A stretch of 7,330 bases of DNA from Bacteroidales bacterium (GTDB taxonomy: Bacteria > Bacteroidota > Bacteroidia > Bacteroidales > Tenuifilaceae), in NCBI GenBank assembly GCA_003531155.1, contig DQHR01000020.1, positions 1-7,330 on the forward strand, read 5' to 3'. The notes under the pieces were generated by a model. That model was not told the origin of the DNA and ran no database searches. It saw only the letters and a program-made list of their open reading frames with translations. Shown piece by piece: positions 6,763 to 7,330 of the stretch (its first letter is position 1; every line of letters begins with the position of its first letter). The position numbers and the translations under genes were made by a program.

Positions 6763-7330
6763 ATGGCAAAAGAAAGTAGCCCTGATAAAGGTTTTTATTT
6801 TTGGATCGAGAATTTATCCGATCGAATTTTTAACTATATTGATATTCATTTGGTTGGGATAATGGGTACTATCTCAATTCATTTAATATTGGCTATTGTT
6901 TTATTGTTCGTTAAGATGAATTACACCCCAACACCGCGAAGCGTTGAAATTGATATCAATTTCAGGGATGAATTACTTCCAATTACGGAGGAGCAGAGAC
7001 AACAAATGGATCAGGTTGATATGGCTATTGAGAAGTTGATTCATCAAGGGCTTGAAGCCGACGTTGTGAAGAATGTAGCTGTTGATGCTGCTTCGAATGA
7101 ATCAAATGAGTTAAATCCTACCTTAAAAGACGATAAAGGAATTAATGCTTCGGATTTATATCGCGAAGCAGGGGAGGTAAAGCAGCGTATGTCTGATAAT
7201 AAAGAAAATTACGAGAAAACACAGATGCTTTCAGGGCAAGAAGAGATACCAAACACCCCAGTTAAAAATACTGCTCTAAAGGAGGAAGGTAAGTATAAAG
7301 GTCCAGCAGTTATATCTTACTACCTAGAGG
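6763..7330 (+). CDS. Partial TonB-like energy transducer / single-pass membrane protein (3' end outside window)
   Basis: An open frame from ATG 6763 runs to the window end without a stop: 189 complete codons, of which the C-terminal part is missing. A cytoplasmic N-terminus of about 29 residues precedes one membrane segment (about 30-51, HLVGIMGTISIHLILAIVLL). A long charged linker follows, rich in Glu, Asp, Lys, Asn and Gln (VEIDINFRDELL onward). The last visible residues, KYKGPAVISYYLE, resemble the lead-in to the C-terminal domain of Bacteroidota TonB-type proteins, which would follow outside the window. That domain links proton-motive force at the inner membrane to outer-membrane transporters. 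The linker lacks the proline-rich repeats of classical TonB. Because the diagnostic domain is not visible, the family call is an inference from topology and the YKGPAVISYYLE segment. An in-frame alternative start is unlikely, since the ATG follows an A-rich leader just after a promoter octamer. Confidence 0.72.
   Translation, partial: MAKESSPDKGFYFWIENLSDRIFNYIDIHLVGIMGTISIHLILAIVLLFVKMNYTPTPRSVEIDINFRDELLPITEEQRQQMDQVDMAIEKLIHQGLEADVVKNVAVDAASNESNELNPTLKDDKGINASDLYREAGEVKQRMSDNKENYEKTQMLSGQEEIPNTPVKNTALKEEGKYKGPAVISYYLE

Overview
This AT-rich window most likely comes from a chromosome of the phylum Bacteroidota, probably order Bacteroidales. Three lines point there. The RNase G protein opens with the Bacteroidota-style N-terminus and carries the long insert in its S1 domain. 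Neighbouring genes are also typical of the group: a PlsC of the 'YQPYKW' type, an HK-REC-HPt hybrid kinase and a coiled-coil lipoprotein with a GGFLGIGKT-type C-terminal module. None of the starts has a Shine-Dalgarno sequence; starts follow A/T-rich leaders, and several intergenic spots carry the Bacteroidota -7 octamer TAnnTTTG. The taxonomic call rests on recognition, not on a search.

Layout: (1) 1-71, a perfect 25-bp inverted repeat with a 21-nt loop, ending 2 nt before the start of the next gene. (2) 74-1624 (+), rng, ribonuclease G, closed by a clear intrinsic terminator. (3) 1730-2470 (+), plsC-type 1-acylglycerol-3-phosphate acyltransferase. (4) 2463-5015 (-), a large membrane hybrid histidine kinase with kinase core, receiver and HPt domain; it meets plsC tail to tail, and the two stop codons sit in one 8-bp palindrome. 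(5) 5139-6011 (-), a coiled-coil lipoprotein with its own terminator before the kinase. (6) 6207-6587 (-), a stand-alone CheY-like receiver. (7) 6763 to the window end (+), the N-terminal part of a single-pass membrane protein that looks like a TonB-type energy transducer, divergent from the receiver gene.

The first two genes are housekeeping (RNA processing, phospholipid synthesis). The three minus-strand genes form a loose signalling/envelope group: a kinase with a large periplasmic helical domain and a terminal HPt, an envelope lipoprotein, and a receiver without an output domain that could accept phosphate from that or another HPt. A terminator between lipoprotein and kinase, and a likely promoter before the lipoprotein, argue that they are separate transcription units, so a joint pathway is only a hypothesis. 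I see no tRNA, rRNA, CRISPR array, insertion sequence or phage gene, and no gene-free stretch longer than 300 bases. The most unusual element is the inverted repeat against the rng start. It could be a regulatory hairpin, but because it begins at base 1 a fold-back assembly artefact must also be considered.
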